Shown: in pieces, positions 1-8,046 of the stretch
How positions within the stretch are numbered: position 1 is the stretch's first letter
How the letters are laid out: every line of letters begins with the position of its first letter
Assembly: GCA_031396205.1 (NCBI GenBank)
Contig: JANNKH010000114.1
Coordinates: forward strand, 1 to 64,000
From: CAISIP01 sp031396205
GTDB lineage: Bacteria; Pseudomonadota; Gammaproteobacteria; Burkholderiales; Burkholderiaceae_C
Reading direction: 5' to 3'
DNA length: 64,000 nt
The notes under the pieces: model-generated
What the model was told of the DNA's origin: nothing
Databases searched by the model: none
What the model saw: the letters and a program-made list of their open reading frames with translations, nothing else
Translations under genes and position numbers: made by a program

Positions 1-80
1 TGAAGATTGGAGGCGCTTCACGCCGCCATTGTGCCCGTGATGCGGGCGTTTCGGGGTGTCCCTGAGCCCCGCAGTCTCCC

Positions 81-542
81 TCACCGCCTCCACCCGCTGT
101 TGGCCAGCTTCTCGATGTTGTGCACCATGCAATACAGGTGCCACTGCGCGTTGACCTTCTCGCGCCCGCGCAGGTTCAATCGTGCCAGCCGCTTGTTGTG
201 CCGGATGTTGCCAAACACCGGCTCCACCGTGCCGATGCGCTGGCTGTACAACTGCCGGCCCTTGGCGATGCACTGCACGTTGCGCATGCTTGCCCGCTCG
301 ATGGCGCGGCTGGAGATCAGGCCGTGGCTGTAGGCCAGCAACACCACCTTGAGCATGACGCGCGGGTCATAGGCGCTGGCGCCGACCTCGTCGTTCTTGA
401 ACTTGGCATCCATGGCCGAGAGGTCAAGCTCGTGGTCGACCAGATAGTCCAGCGCGAATGCAAAGCTGCCAGGCACGATTTGTTCGGCCAGCACCACGGG
501 CAGCAGCAGGCTGTGACGTTCTTGGGGTTTGTCGCGGGCCAT
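81..542 (-). pseudogene. IS1182-family transposase, internally deleted remnant
   Basis: The 153-residue reading frame joins two ends of an IS1182-type transposase. Residues 1 to about 88 match the N-terminal region (the VMLKVVLLAYSHGLISSRAIE stretch, shortened here). From about residue 90 it is the extreme C-terminus, with the RIGTVEPVFGNIRHNKRL and WHLYCMVHNIEKL signatures. A normal family member has roughly 450-500 residues, so the whole central DDE catalytic core is missing although the frame stays open. It cannot be an active transposase. It lies next to a secreted-protein gene that stops abruptly, so the element probably truncated that gene. I could not define terminal inverted repeats; the outer end may lie beyond base 1. 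Confidence 0.8.
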
Positions 543-635
543 GGATCTGCCGGTTCGTTGCGATGTAGATGCAACGTTTCTGGCATGCCGCGCGCCGACC
601 AGAGAAGGCCGGCTGGAAGAGATTTTTTTACAGCC

Positions 636-851
636 TCAAAGTTGGCGCTGTCCGGCACGCAGCAAGCGCCGAAAAGTGGCATCCTGCGGCTGCGTGTCCG
701 TGACGAGCAACCGGTTATGGAACCGGTAGGTCCATTTGTCTCCTACTTCGGGCGCCGGCGACGCTTCCAGATTTTGCGCCGAGGCGCCAAACGCCATGGC
801 ACCGGCAAACAATACCACTCCGAACCTTGTTGACCGAATTGACTTTTTCAT
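636..851 (-). pseudogene. truncated secreted protein, N-terminal fragment
   Basis: A 71-residue frame starts at the ATG at 851 behind a good ribosome site (GGTGAGG, 5 bases of spacing). It opens with a clear Sec signal peptide (MKKSIRSTRF, a hydrophobic core, then AFGASAQ). The mature part begins LEASPAPEVGDKWTYRFHN and then turns into low-complexity, Arg-rich sequence before the stop. The start signals are those of a real exported protein, but the mature region is far too short for a domain. The transposase remnant lies just downstream, so I read this as the 5' end of a gene cut off by insertion. The original family cannot be named from what remains. Confidence 0.6.
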
Positions 852-1073
852 TGAAACCTCACCAATGAACAGGATGGTTGGATACCGAACGACGCGATTG
901 CGCCAAGCCTTGGGCTGCGCGCGGTACAGGCTACCGCGGGGCCGGGCGTGCGACCATCCACCGTATGGGGGATGAAAGATGGTCGCGGGACCGGCACGAG
1001 CCAGCCACCAGCCTGCCACAGCGAAGCACGACGGCCAAGAGACCACTGCCCCTACACTGCCAGGGCATTCTCG

Positions 1074-1748
1074 ATGGATGCAACGCTGCACCGAACCATG
1101 ACCCCGCACACCAGACTCCGTCCGATTCCAAAGCAAGCGGTCCTGCAATTCGAACCATTCGAAGGGCTGCGGCTGAACCAGATCGACCTGCCCGCCACGC
1201 CGACCGATCGGGCCCGGGCCCGCGACGAGCTGCTGGGCAGCCGCTTCCTGGGCTTCGACACCGAGGTCAAACCTACGTTCAAGGCCGGCGAGCCGTTGCG
1301 CGGCCCCGATGTGGTGCAGTTTGCCACTGGAACACGCGCCTATGTGTTCCAGATGCATGAGACCGAGAACATGGAACTGGTGCGCGAGGTACTGGCCGCG
1401 CCCGACGTGGTCAAGGTCGGCTTCGACCTGCGCAGCGACCAGAAGCAGCTGATGCGGCTGCTCAACATCGATGCCCGGCCGATGCTGGACCTGGACTTCG
1501 TGTTTGGTGCGCGTGGTTATCCCAAGTCGATCGGTGTCAAGGCTGCGATCGCGCTGCTGTTCAACCGCCGACTGCTCAAATCCAAACGCATCACCACTTC
1601 GAACTGGGGCAATCGCAGGCTGGAATCGCGCCAGATCCTGTATGCGGCCAACGACGCCTATGCGGCCTGGGCGGTGCTCGACGCGCTGGGACTGCCGCTG
1701 GAACAATTGCCGGTGTGGCGGGGCGACCCGGGCGACAGCGCCGAATAG
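1074..1748 (+). CDS. RNase D-like 3'-5' exonuclease domain protein
   Basis: A 224-residue protein of the DEDDy exonuclease superfamily, which removes 3' nucleotides from RNA or DNA. Counting from the ATG at 1074, motif I is FDTE (D62, E64), motif II is GFDLRSD (D118 or D122), and motif III is Y190-x3-D194 in YAANDAYAAW, so the metal-binding set looks complete. It lacks the HRDC domain of true RNase D, so it is a stand-alone exonuclease domain. An in-frame ATG at 1098 is an alternative start; the open frame upstream of 1074 looks non-coding. It is convergent with the PEP-CTERM pair. Substrate unknown. Confidence 0.85.
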   Translation: MDATLHRTMTPHTRLRPIPKQAVLQFEPFEGLRLNQIDLPATPTDRARARDELLGSRFLGFDTEVKPTFKAGEPLRGPDVVQFATGTRAYVFQMHETENMELVREVLAAPDVVKVGFDLRSDQKQLMRLLNIDARPMLDLDFVFGARGYPKSIGVKAAIALLFNRRLLKSKRITTSNWGNRRLESRQILYAANDAYAAWAVLDALGLPLEQLPVWRGDPGDSAE

Positions 1749-1791
1749 CCGGCGGGCCGGCCTGCCCCTCGCCCCGGCCAAGCGCCCACCA

Positions 1792-2784
1792 TCAAATGCG
1801 CCGACGCCGTGCGCGCCAGCCCAGCAGCGCCAGGCCGCCGGCCATCATGGCCCAGGTGCCGGGCTCCGGCACGGGCGTGAGCACGAACAGGCGCGAATTG
1901 GGTGTGCCGGAGTCTTCCGCAACCAGGTAGATCGTGCCCCGGTGGTCGATGGTGACTCCTTCGATCGCCTGGGTTGTCAGGCCCGCTATGTCCAGGCTGC
2001 TGATCACCTGTCCACTGCGGCTGGCCTCGACCAGCCTGCGTGAATCCAGCGACAGGATCAGCAGATGATCGGCCACCGCCGTGCCCAGGAATTGGTCGAC
2101 CGCCGACAAGGTCTGCACATCGGACAGATTGTTCAACCCCAGCAAGGCGGCGTCAAACAACACCGGTATCGAACTGCTGCCGCCTCCTTGCGCGAACGTC
2201 ATCTGACCTGCGCGCACTTCCTGCGGCCCGCGCGCCGGGTTGGGGTCGGAATCTTGTTTGACAGTGACGAAACTGCCGTCGCGCGCGTCGAAACTGATGC
2301 CTTCGATGCCGATATTGCTGGGCGAATAATTGCTGATCGTCGCATAGGGCGTGGAGGCCAGCGCGACGGTGCCGCCCGCCTGGTAGCTGAACTGGTAGGC
2401 GCGTTGCGAGCGTTCATCGACCAGCACGAACTGGCCGTTGCCCCGATAGGTCAGTCCTTCGGCATCGTTGTTGGTACTGCCGGTGCCAGCCCAGTTAAAT
2501 GCCATCGACCCCAGCGTGGCGCCGCCCAAGCTGATCTCGACAATGCCCATGCCTTCGTCACCGACAAAAAACAGACTGCCCCGGTCACGCGCGAAGGTAA
2601 CGGCGGATGCCTCCAGACCCAGGCCGCCAAGGGTGGCCAGCGGATAGTTCCCCGTGAGCCGGTAGCCGGCCAGACCGAGCGAGGTCTGCGCTGCAGCGCC
2701 AGCGGCGGCACAGGCCAGCAGTGCGGCGACGGCAGCGGCGCGCATCGCACGGATCGTGCGCATGGTGCAATCCCCGCGAATCAT
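1792..2784 (-). CDS. PEP-CTERM protein with SdiA-regulated/esterase-like phytase-type beta-propeller
   Basis: A 330-residue exported protein. An Ala-rich signal peptide (RAAAVAALLACAAAGAAAQ) is followed by a repetitive beta-rich region resembling the SdiA-regulated or esterase-like phytase propellers (LEASAVTFARDRGSLFFVGDE, DAEGLTYRG, IEGISFDARDGSF and IEGVTIDHRGTIYLVAED-type blades). The C-terminus is a PEP-CTERM sorting signal: VPEPGTWAMM, a hydrophobic stretch, then RARRRRI. Such tails are cut by exosortase for surface or matrix display. The start at 2784 overlaps the stop of the upstream PEP-CTERM gene by ATGA; an internal ATG at 2763 follows a GGGG tract and is equally credible. The cargo function is unproven. 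Confidence 0.85.
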   Translation of the reverse strand: MIRGDCTMRTIRAMRAAAVAALLACAAAGAAAQTSLGLAGYRLTGNYPLATLGGLGLEASAVTFARDRGSLFFVGDEGMGIVEISLGGATLGSMAFNWAGTGSTNNDAEGLTYRGNGQFVLVDERSQRAYQFSYQAGGTVALASTPYATISNYSPSNIGIEGISFDARDGSFVTVKQDSDPNPARGPQEVRAGQMTFAQGGGSSSIPVLFDAALLGLNNLSDVQTLSAVDQFLGTAVADHLLILSLDSRRLVEASRSGQVISSLDIAGLTTQAIEGVTIDHRGTIYLVAEDSGTPNSRLFVLTPVPEPGTWAMMAGGLALLGWRARRRRI

Positions 2785-3449
2785 CGCGCGCTCCGACGGC
2801 GGGCAAAGCTGCCGATCAGCCCCAGGCCGGCCAGCAACATCGCGTAGGTCTCGGGCTCCGGCACCGCCGCCAGGATGAACTGGCCCGGGTTGCCGACGTC
2901 GCCCGACAGGGCGAGAACCGACCCATAAGAGTCGGTGGTGGCCGACAGCACCCAGTTGCCCGGCACCACCGTGTCGGGTGCGAGCGCCACGATCGACACC
3001 GGGGTTCCACCTGCCGTCTGTGTGCGAATGGTTCCGGGATAGACCACATCGCCGTAGGCCAGTCGGTCGACCAGGTTGCCACCGGCGTCGAACAGGTTGA
3101 TTTCATCGGCGCGGCCGATGTTGTTGGCATACCCACCCAACACCTTGACGCTGGCCGACAGGCCCCAGTTGGCGCGAAAGCTGCTGGCATCATCCTGGGT
3201 GATCAACACCGACTCGCCGGCGCCAACCAATCCGAAGCCCGACAGGCCGAAGCCCCCTGCGGCGATCGTGGTGAAACGCGAATCGTCATCGTAAACCCAG
3301 CCCGCGAAATCGACCGCGGAAGCACCGAGGTTGGTGAACTCGATGTACTCGCCGCTGTTACCCGAATACATCCACTCGGTGATCTGGACCTGTGCCAGCG
3401 CAGGGGTGGCGGCGGCCAGCGCGACGGCAAGGCTCAATGTGCTTTTCAT
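2781..3449 (-). CDS. PEP-CTERM protein with lamin-tail domain
   Basis: A 222-residue exported protein. After a signal peptide (MKSTLSLAVALAAATPALAQ) comes a lamin-tail (LTD) fold: QITEWMYSGNSGEYIEFTNL, then VDFAGWVYDDDSR, and later DEINLFDAGGNLVDRLAYG. It ends with VPEPETYAMLLAGLGLIG and RRRSAR, a typical PEP-CTERM exosortase signal. LTD domains in bacteria occur in surface proteins and extracellular nucleases, but no catalytic domain is visible here. It is the first gene of a two-gene unit with the phytase-like PEP-CTERM protein, coupled by a 4-base overlap, so both are probably co-displayed on the surface or in the matrix. Confidence 0.9.
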   Translation of the reverse strand: MKSTLSLAVALAAATPALAQVQITEWMYSGNSGEYIEFTNLGASAVDFAGWVYDDDSRFTTIAAGGFGLSGFGLVGAGESVLITQDDASSFRANWGLSASVKVLGGYANNIGRADEINLFDAGGNLVDRLAYGDVVYPGTIRTQTAGGTPVSIVALAPDTVVPGNWVLSATTDSYGSVLALSGDVGNPGQFILAAVPEPETYAMLLAGLGLIGSFARRRSAR

Positions 3450-3593
3450 GTCGGCTCCGTTGACTAGAGGAAGAAGCCTTCACGTTAGCCAGCGCGGATG
3501 ACAACCCTGTGACATGCGCAGCACCTGGCCACGCCGCCAGCACACCCGATCCGGTCCGCCGAAGCGGGCGCGGCCGTGCAGATCACTACCCGT

Positions 3594-3866
3594 CTACTGG
3601 CGCACGCATTGCATCTGGCTGCCACCCCTGGCCGGGTCGCCCGGCTCGGTGATGGCGCACGACATGGGGCCGCACAGGCAATGCGCGATGCGGCTCGCCA
3701 TGCCGGGTACGGGTGTAGGCATCGAGCACTGGCAGGCCGGCGCGGACATCGGTCCTTGCGCCTGGACCGGACTGCCGCGCAACAGCAGCATCGCGGCCGC
3801 AGCCCCGGCCTATACTGCGGCAGCCGTGGCGATTCGCACGGGGGTAGATCGGCTTTGGTCGGACAT
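3594..3866 (-). pseudogene. small Cys-rich secreted protein with in-frame amber codon in the signal peptide
   Basis: An ATG at 3866 sits behind a perfect ribosome site (AAGGAGG, 7 bases of spacing). Translation gives MSDQSRSTPVRIATAAAV and then TAG at 3812-3810. The same frame continues through AGAAAAMLLLRGSPVQAQ, which completes a convincing signal peptide, to a mature part with six cysteines (ACQCSM, HCLCGPMSC, QMQC) ending at 3594. Without the amber codon it would be a 90-residue exported protein. It is either recently inactivated, suppressed, or restarted at the in-frame ATG at 3791, which would lose half the signal. I do not recognise the family. It is divergent from the SPOR-domain gene. 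Confidence 0.45.
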
Positions 3867-3976
3867 GCGCAAACCTCCTTGAACGTCAAACAATCCGGTT
3901 GCTCGAACCGTGTCCGATCACGCTACCACGAAGCGGGCGGCAGCGGGCATGGCAAACGCCAGTGCCAAAATGCACC

Positions 3977-5212
3977 ATGTCCGAGACCTTCGCCCCCACC
4001 ACAGGGGACCCGACCGCCAGCACCGTGCTCGACAAGTCGCCTGCAAGCCACCTCGAAGCACTGCACCGCGCAGCGATCGGACCGATCCACACCGACTATT
4101 ACCTGCCGCTGCTGGCGCGCTTCGACGCTTATGGTCGCGCCGGGCCGAGCTGGAACGGCGCCGCCTGCGCCGCGACGCTGAACTGGCTGGTCTTTCGCGG
4201 CCTGTGGCAGGCCGCGCTGGTGTATGCGGCGGGGGTGGCGGCTGGCGCGCTGGGCGTGGTCGCGATCATCCAGCTGGCGGCGCCCGTGCCTGAATCGGTG
4301 CAATGGAGCCTGTGGGCCGGACTCGCGACGCTGGCCTTGCTGGTGCCCGGTTTCTTCGGCAATGCATGGTTGTACCGCGCCTATCGCCAACGCCTGGACA
4401 CAGCACTGGCGAGAACCGCCAGCATGAAGGATGCCTGCATGTTGCTGGCGCGCCAGTCCAGCTCGCGGCCGCGCCTGGTGGCCATCGCATTGGCCAACCT
4501 GGTGCTGGCGGGGGCGCTTGCCAGCGCACTTTGGCCGACGGAACTGCGCAAGCGCATGTGGCCAAGGGTCGACGGGGAAATCGAGAATCTCGCCACATCG
4601 GCGAAGCCGACGCCACAGCTGTCGGCATCGGCATCGGCATCGGCATCGGCATCGGCATCGGCATCGGCATCGGCATCGGCATCGGCATCGGCGCAGACAT
4701 CGGCATTGCCAGCGCGCGCAGCCGAGCAGCCGGACGCCGCTGCATCAGCGGCGTCGCCCGCAATCGCGACTGCGGCGGTGGCACCGGCTTCCTCGGCTGA
4801 AGCTGCTGCCGCGCCGGCGTTGGCCACTGCCACGTCAGCCGCGTTGGCCTCCGCTTCGGCCCAGAACGCCGCCATCAGCGCCCACGCGCGCACGGCCAGG
4901 AGCCGGCCGGCCATCGCATCCCTTGTGCAACCGGCACAAGCCCCGACGCCCGCAGGCCCACCACCACCTGGCGCATCGGCCAGCGGCGGCTTCATCATCA
5001 ACGTCGGCCTGTTCGCCGAACAGGACAACGCGCTGCGGGCCCATGCCCGGCTCAAGGCGGCCGGGCTACCCGCGACCAGTGCGCAATTGCAGACCCGCAA
5101 CGGCCTGCGTACCCGAGTGCGGGTGGGGCCGTTTGGCACTCGGGTGCAAGCGGACACGGCAGCCGAAAAGATACGCGCGCTGGAGCTCGATGCGGTCGTG
5201 ATCCGGCAATAG
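3977..5212 (+). CDS. DUF2628/SPOR-domain inner membrane protein
   Basis: A 411-residue protein. Residues ~25-75 contain the DUF2628-like segment (YLPLLARFDAYGRAGPSWNG, then WLVFRGLWQAALVYA). Three or four membrane helices follow (about 65-90, 100-125, 165-190), with the family's AWLYRAYRQR between them. Then comes a long Ala/Ser/Pro-rich periplasmic linker containing twelve consecutive Ser-Ala pairs. A SPOR domain closes the protein (GGFIINVGLFAEQDNALRAHARL to VVIRQ). SPOR domains bind denuded glycan strands at the division septum, so a septal or cell-wall role is likely. The start at 3977 (MSETFAP) is preferred because the open sequence upstream lacks domain character. Confidence 0.8.
   Translation: MSETFAPTTGDPTASTVLDKSPASHLEALHRAAIGPIHTDYYLPLLARFDAYGRAGPSWNGAACAATLNWLVFRGLWQAALVYAAGVAAGALGVVAIIQLAAPVPESVQWSLWAGLATLALLVPGFFGNAWLYRAYRQRLDTALARTASMKDACMLLARQSSSRPRLVAIALANLVLAGALASALWPTELRKRMWPRVDGEIENLATSAKPTPQLSASASASASASASASASASASASAQTSALPARAAEQPDAAASAASPAIATAAVAPASSAEAAAAPALATATSAALASASAQNAAISAHARTARSRPAIASLVQPAQAPTPAGPPPPGASASGGFIINVGLFAEQDNALRAHARLKAAGLPATSAQLQTRNGLRTRVRVGPFGTRVQADTAAEKIRALELDAVVIRQ
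4622..4693 (+). repeat. hexanucleotide microsatellite (TCGGCA)x11 plus one variant unit
   Basis: Eleven perfect TCGGCA units followed by TCGGCG lie inside the SPOR-domain gene and encode a Ser-Ala dipeptide run. A 6-base unit changes linker length by two residues per slippage step and never breaks the frame. The repeat is also open in the other frames and on the antisense strand, which creates spurious long reading frames there. Confidence 0.95.
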
Positions 5213-5215
5213 GTG

Positions 5216-5243
5216 GCGCGGGCGGCAGGTCCGTCGCCCGCGC
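5216..5243. terminator. GC-rich hairpin between convergent genes
   Basis: A perfect 9-bp stem (GCGCGGGCG / CGCCCGCGC) with a 10-base loop starts four bases after the SPOR gene stop and abuts the LysR gene stop. There is no clear T run on either side. Its place between convergent genes suggests a bidirectional terminator. Confidence 0.6.
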
Positions 5244-6158
5244 TCAGAGCGCTGGCACGGGTGTATGGCTCGACTCCAGCAGCCAGGACTGGAACAGCGC
5301 CACCACCGCGCTGTGCGCCGGAGCGCCTGGCCCGGGCGCGCGCGGCTCGACAAACCAATAGCCATGGCTGGCGGTGAGTTCGTGGTTGTCGAGCCGGCGC
5401 AAACGTTGCTCGGCCAACTCACGCGCCACCATGGGCGCGTCGACGACGGCCACGCCGGCACCGGAGACCGCCGCATTGATCGCCTGGTCCATGGTCGAGA
5501 ACGCGATCCCGGGCCTGGCGTCGACATGCCGCAGGCCCAGCGATGCGAGCCAGTTCTCCCACAGCGGCAGACGGCGGTTTTTGTCCGCCAGAACATGCAA
5601 GAGCGTCGCCGACTCCAGGGCCGGCGCAACGCCGCTCTGCCACAACTCCGGACTGGCCACCGCCACATACTGCTCCTGGCGCAACAGCCTGCAGGCGGCC
5701 TTGCTCCAGGGCTGGTCCAGGAACAGCACCAGGCAGTCGTATTGCTGCGCATCGCGCAAGGTGGTTACTGGGTTGGTCGTGATGGTCAGGTCGATGTCCG
5801 GATGCCGGGCGCGAAATGCGCGCAGACGCGGCGCCAGCCAGCGTGACGCATAGGTCTCGGGCACGTTGACCGACATGCGCTGGCGCGCACCCAGGCACCC
5901 GATCTGCTCGACCGCGTCCTGGATGGTTGCAAACGCCGCATCCAGGCTTTGCGCCAACACGCTGCCAGCCGGCGTGAGCGTGAGACCCTGGTGCTGGCGC
6001 ACAAACACCGGCTTGCCCAGCCAGTCCTCCAGCTGGCGGATCTGCCGGCTGATGGCACCTTGGGTTACGTGCAGCGATTCACCGGCGCGGGTGAAGTTGC
6101 CGGTGCGCACTGCGGCGTCGAAAGCGCGCAGCGCTGTCAGGGGTGGCAGGCGTTGCAT
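5244..6158 (-). CDS. LysR-family transcriptional regulator, GcvA-like
   Basis: A 304-residue LysR-type regulator. The winged HTH is at residues ~5-65 (LTALRAFDAAVRTGNFTRAG, then VTQGAISRQIRQLEDWLG), typical of the GcvA subgroup. A co-inducer-binding domain runs from ~90 to 300 (ASRWLAPRLRAFRARHPDIDL and later GVAVVDAPMVARELAEQRL). It lies 63 bases downstream of ccmI on the same strand and has no divergent partner, so its target cannot be inferred from position. It may be partly read through from the ccm operon. No operator was identified. Confidence 0.9.
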   Translation of the reverse strand: MQRLPPLTALRAFDAAVRTGNFTRAGESLHVTQGAISRQIRQLEDWLGKPVFVRQHQGLTLTPAGSVLAQSLDAAFATIQDAVEQIGCLGARQRMSVNVPETYASRWLAPRLRAFRARHPDIDLTITTNPVTTLRDAQQYDCLVLFLDQPWSKAACRLLRQEQYVAVASPELWQSGVAPALESATLLHVLADKNRRLPLWENWLASLGLRHVDARPGIAFSTMDQAINAAVSGAGVAVVDAPMVARELAEQRLRRLDNHELTASHGYWFVEPRAPGPGAPAHSAVVALFQSWLLESSHTPVPAL

Positions 6159-6221
6159 CGATCCGCGCGTGGCCGTGGCGAACTAGACCGCATGGTACCG
6201 GACCAGGATCGTACGCCGTGT

Positions 6222-7526
6222 TCAGGGCACGACGCCGTCGATCACCAGGACCAGTTTGCCGGAGCCCACATCGACCGGACCGATCTGGCCGGTCAGGTCG
6301 CCACTGCGCGCAGTCGCGTCCCCGCTGGCGGAAATGCGTGCGCCAACAATCACCTGCTTGACACCGGAGATCCGGAACTGTGGCGCCATCGCGCTGCTGT
6401 CGTCCAGCGTGAAGGCAAACGGCAGGTCGCCGGCGGGACGCTTGATGATGGCCAGCGGCATGCGCGGCCCTTCGGCCGCGCGGGCGAACAGGAACACGGT
6501 ATCGGTCGACCGCACCCGCTTGGCCAGCACGTCGGTCACCCGCACTTCGCCACTGACCTGACCGGACGCCGCCGTCGCCGGCTTGGCGCTCGCATTTGCC
6601 CCCGCAACGGCTTGTGGCAGCGCCTTGTCGACGGCGGCCGATTGCTGCTGACCACTTTGTGCGGCTGCAGCCCGCGCCTGTTGCAGGCTGTTCGCCAGGC
6701 CGGATGCGAAATCGCTGCCTGCTGGTGCCAGCGGCATTGCCTGGCTCCAGTAGTTGACCGCGCCGGCATAGTCGCGCCGTTCGAACGCCCAGCTGCCCGC
6801 CATGGTCAGTGCCTTGAGATTGGCCGGTTCGAGCTGCAAGGCGCGCATCACCAGCCGACCGGGCTCACCTTCGACGCTCTGGTTTTGCAGCATGGCCAAT
6901 ACATCGGCATGGTCGGCCAGCAATTGCGCGTTGTCCGGCGACAGGGCCCGCGCCCGCGCATAGGCCTTGCTCGCCTCAGGAAAACGCTGCATCACCGCAT
7001 AGGAGTTGGCCAGCATGGTCCAGGCCTGCAGATCGCCTTCCTGCGGACTGGTCTGGCTCTCCAGCCGCCTGGCCAGCTTGTCGACCATGGCTTCGATCTG
7101 CGGCAGCGTCACCTCGCCAGGCGGCGCGGCAGCCGCGGCGGCCATGGCTGGGACCAGCGCCTGCGGCTTGCCCAGTGCCGCATACAGCAACAGCGCGAAC
7201 ACCGGGATGGACAGGCCCAGGGCCAACGCGGTCTTGCCGGAGCGCCGCGCCACGACCGGCCGCAGTTCGGAGACCTGGTCTTCTTCCAGTGCTCGGCGCT
7301 CGATCTCGGCGCGCGCCACTTGGTACTGGGCCTCGTCCAGCGCACCGGCAGCGCGATCGGCATCGAGTGCGGCCAGTTGCTCGCGCAGCACCTGCACGTT
7401 GGCGCCACGCGCATCCGCCGCGTCACCGGCGCTTGACGGCACTGGCCTGCGCCGCAACAGCGAGGGAAGCACCATCGCCAGGGCCAGGGCGATCAGGCCC
7501 ACCACATACACCAGAAACATGCTCAT
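6222..7526 (-). CDS. ccmI: cytochrome c maturation protein CcmI (TPR)
   Basis: A 434-residue protein of the CcmI/CycH type. Two N-terminal membrane segments (MFLVYVVGLIALALAMVLPSLL and another around 90-110) flank a cytoplasmic stretch. Then come a periplasmic TPR region (WTMLANSYAVMQRFPEASKAY, then ALSPDNAQLLADHADVLAM) and the family's C-terminal beta domain (VFLFARAAEGPRMPLAIIKR, then ISGVKQVIVGARIS). CcmI holds apocytochrome c for the CcmFH haem lyase. It is the last gene of the ccm operon, 22 bases after ccmH. I chose the start at MSMFLVYVVG; MFLVYVVG at 7520 is also possible. Confidence 0.93.
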   Translation of the reverse strand: MSMFLVYVVGLIALALAMVLPSLLRRRPVPSSAGDAADARGANVQVLREQLAALDADRAAGALDEAQYQVARAEIERRALEEDQVSELRPVVARRSGKTALALGLSIPVFALLLYAALGKPQALVPAMAAAAAAPPGEVTLPQIEAMVDKLARRLESQTSPQEGDLQAWTMLANSYAVMQRFPEASKAYARARALSPDNAQLLADHADVLAMLQNQSVEGEPGRLVMRALQLEPANLKALTMAGSWAFERRDYAGAVNYWSQAMPLAPAGSDFASGLANSLQQARAAAAQSGQQQSAAVDKALPQAVAGANASAKPATAASGQVSGEVRVTDVLAKRVRSTDTVFLFARAAEGPRMPLAIIKRPAGDLPFAFTLDDSSAMAPQFRISGVKQVIVGARISASGDATARSGDLTGQIGPVDVGSGKLVLVIDGVVP

Positions 7527-7548
7527 AAAAAACGGGCTGCCATGATCA

Positions 7549-8046
7549 TCATCGAACCGGCGGTTCGTCAAGCAGCGCTCGCGCGCGCTGTGCATCGTCC
7601 TGGCTCCACGCCTGTGCCATGCTGGCGCGCCGGCGCCGTCGTACGTTGACCACCAGGACGGCAACGGCAATCAGCAGCAGGGCAAACGGTCCCAGCCACA
7701 ACAAAACGGTAGTGCCCTTGAGCGGGGGGCGGTACAAGACGAAATCGCCATAGCGCTGAACCATGAAGTCCAGGATCTGTTGCTGCGACTGGCCGCCCTG
7801 GAGCTTGAGCCGGATCTGCTTGCGCAAGTCCACCGCCAGGTCGGCCTGCGATGCCGCGATGGTTTCGTTCTGGCAAACCAGGCAACGCAGTTCCTCGGCG
7901 ATCGCGAGCACCCGCGCCTCCAGCGCCGGGTCGTCGGAGGCCGGAACCGCCTCCTTGGCATAGGCCGACATCGCCAACGCGGCAAACAGCAGCGCCAGCA
8001 CGGCTGGCGCGATGCCGCGCCAATGGGCCGTCGCGCGCTCAGACAC
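7549..8046 (-). CDS. ccmH: cytochrome c maturation protein CcmH
   Basis: A 165-residue membrane thiol oxidoreductase. A signal/anchor helix (residues ~12-30) is followed by the invariant LRCLVCQN motif, whose two cysteines reduce the CXXCH of apocytochrome c. Then comes a conserved helix-rich region (DLRKQIRLKLQGGQSQQQILDFMVQRYGDF, shortened) and a second membrane helix (LLWLGPFALLLIAVAVLVV) before a basic cytoplasmic tail. It overlaps ccmG by 8 bases and works with CcmF and CcmI as the haem ligation complex. Confidence 0.95.
   Translation of the reverse strand: MSERATAHWRGIAPAVLALLFAALAMSAYAKEAVPASDDPALEARVLAIAEELRCLVCQNETIAASQADLAVDLRKQIRLKLQGGQSQQQILDFMVQRYGDFVLYRPPLKGTTVLLWLGPFALLLIAVAVLVVNVRRRRRASMAQAWSQDDAQRARALLDEPPVR

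Noticed and set aside
3485..3889. A 134-residue Cys/Arg-rich frame overlapping the small secreted-protein gene
   Set aside because: Different frame, no signal peptide, low-complexity composition; the amber-containing frame has the ribosome site and signal peptide.
4381..5358. A 325-residue Ala/Asp-rich open frame antisense to the SPOR gene
   Set aside because: Produced by the hexanucleotide repeat and high GC; no domain, and the sense strand carries a SPOR domain.
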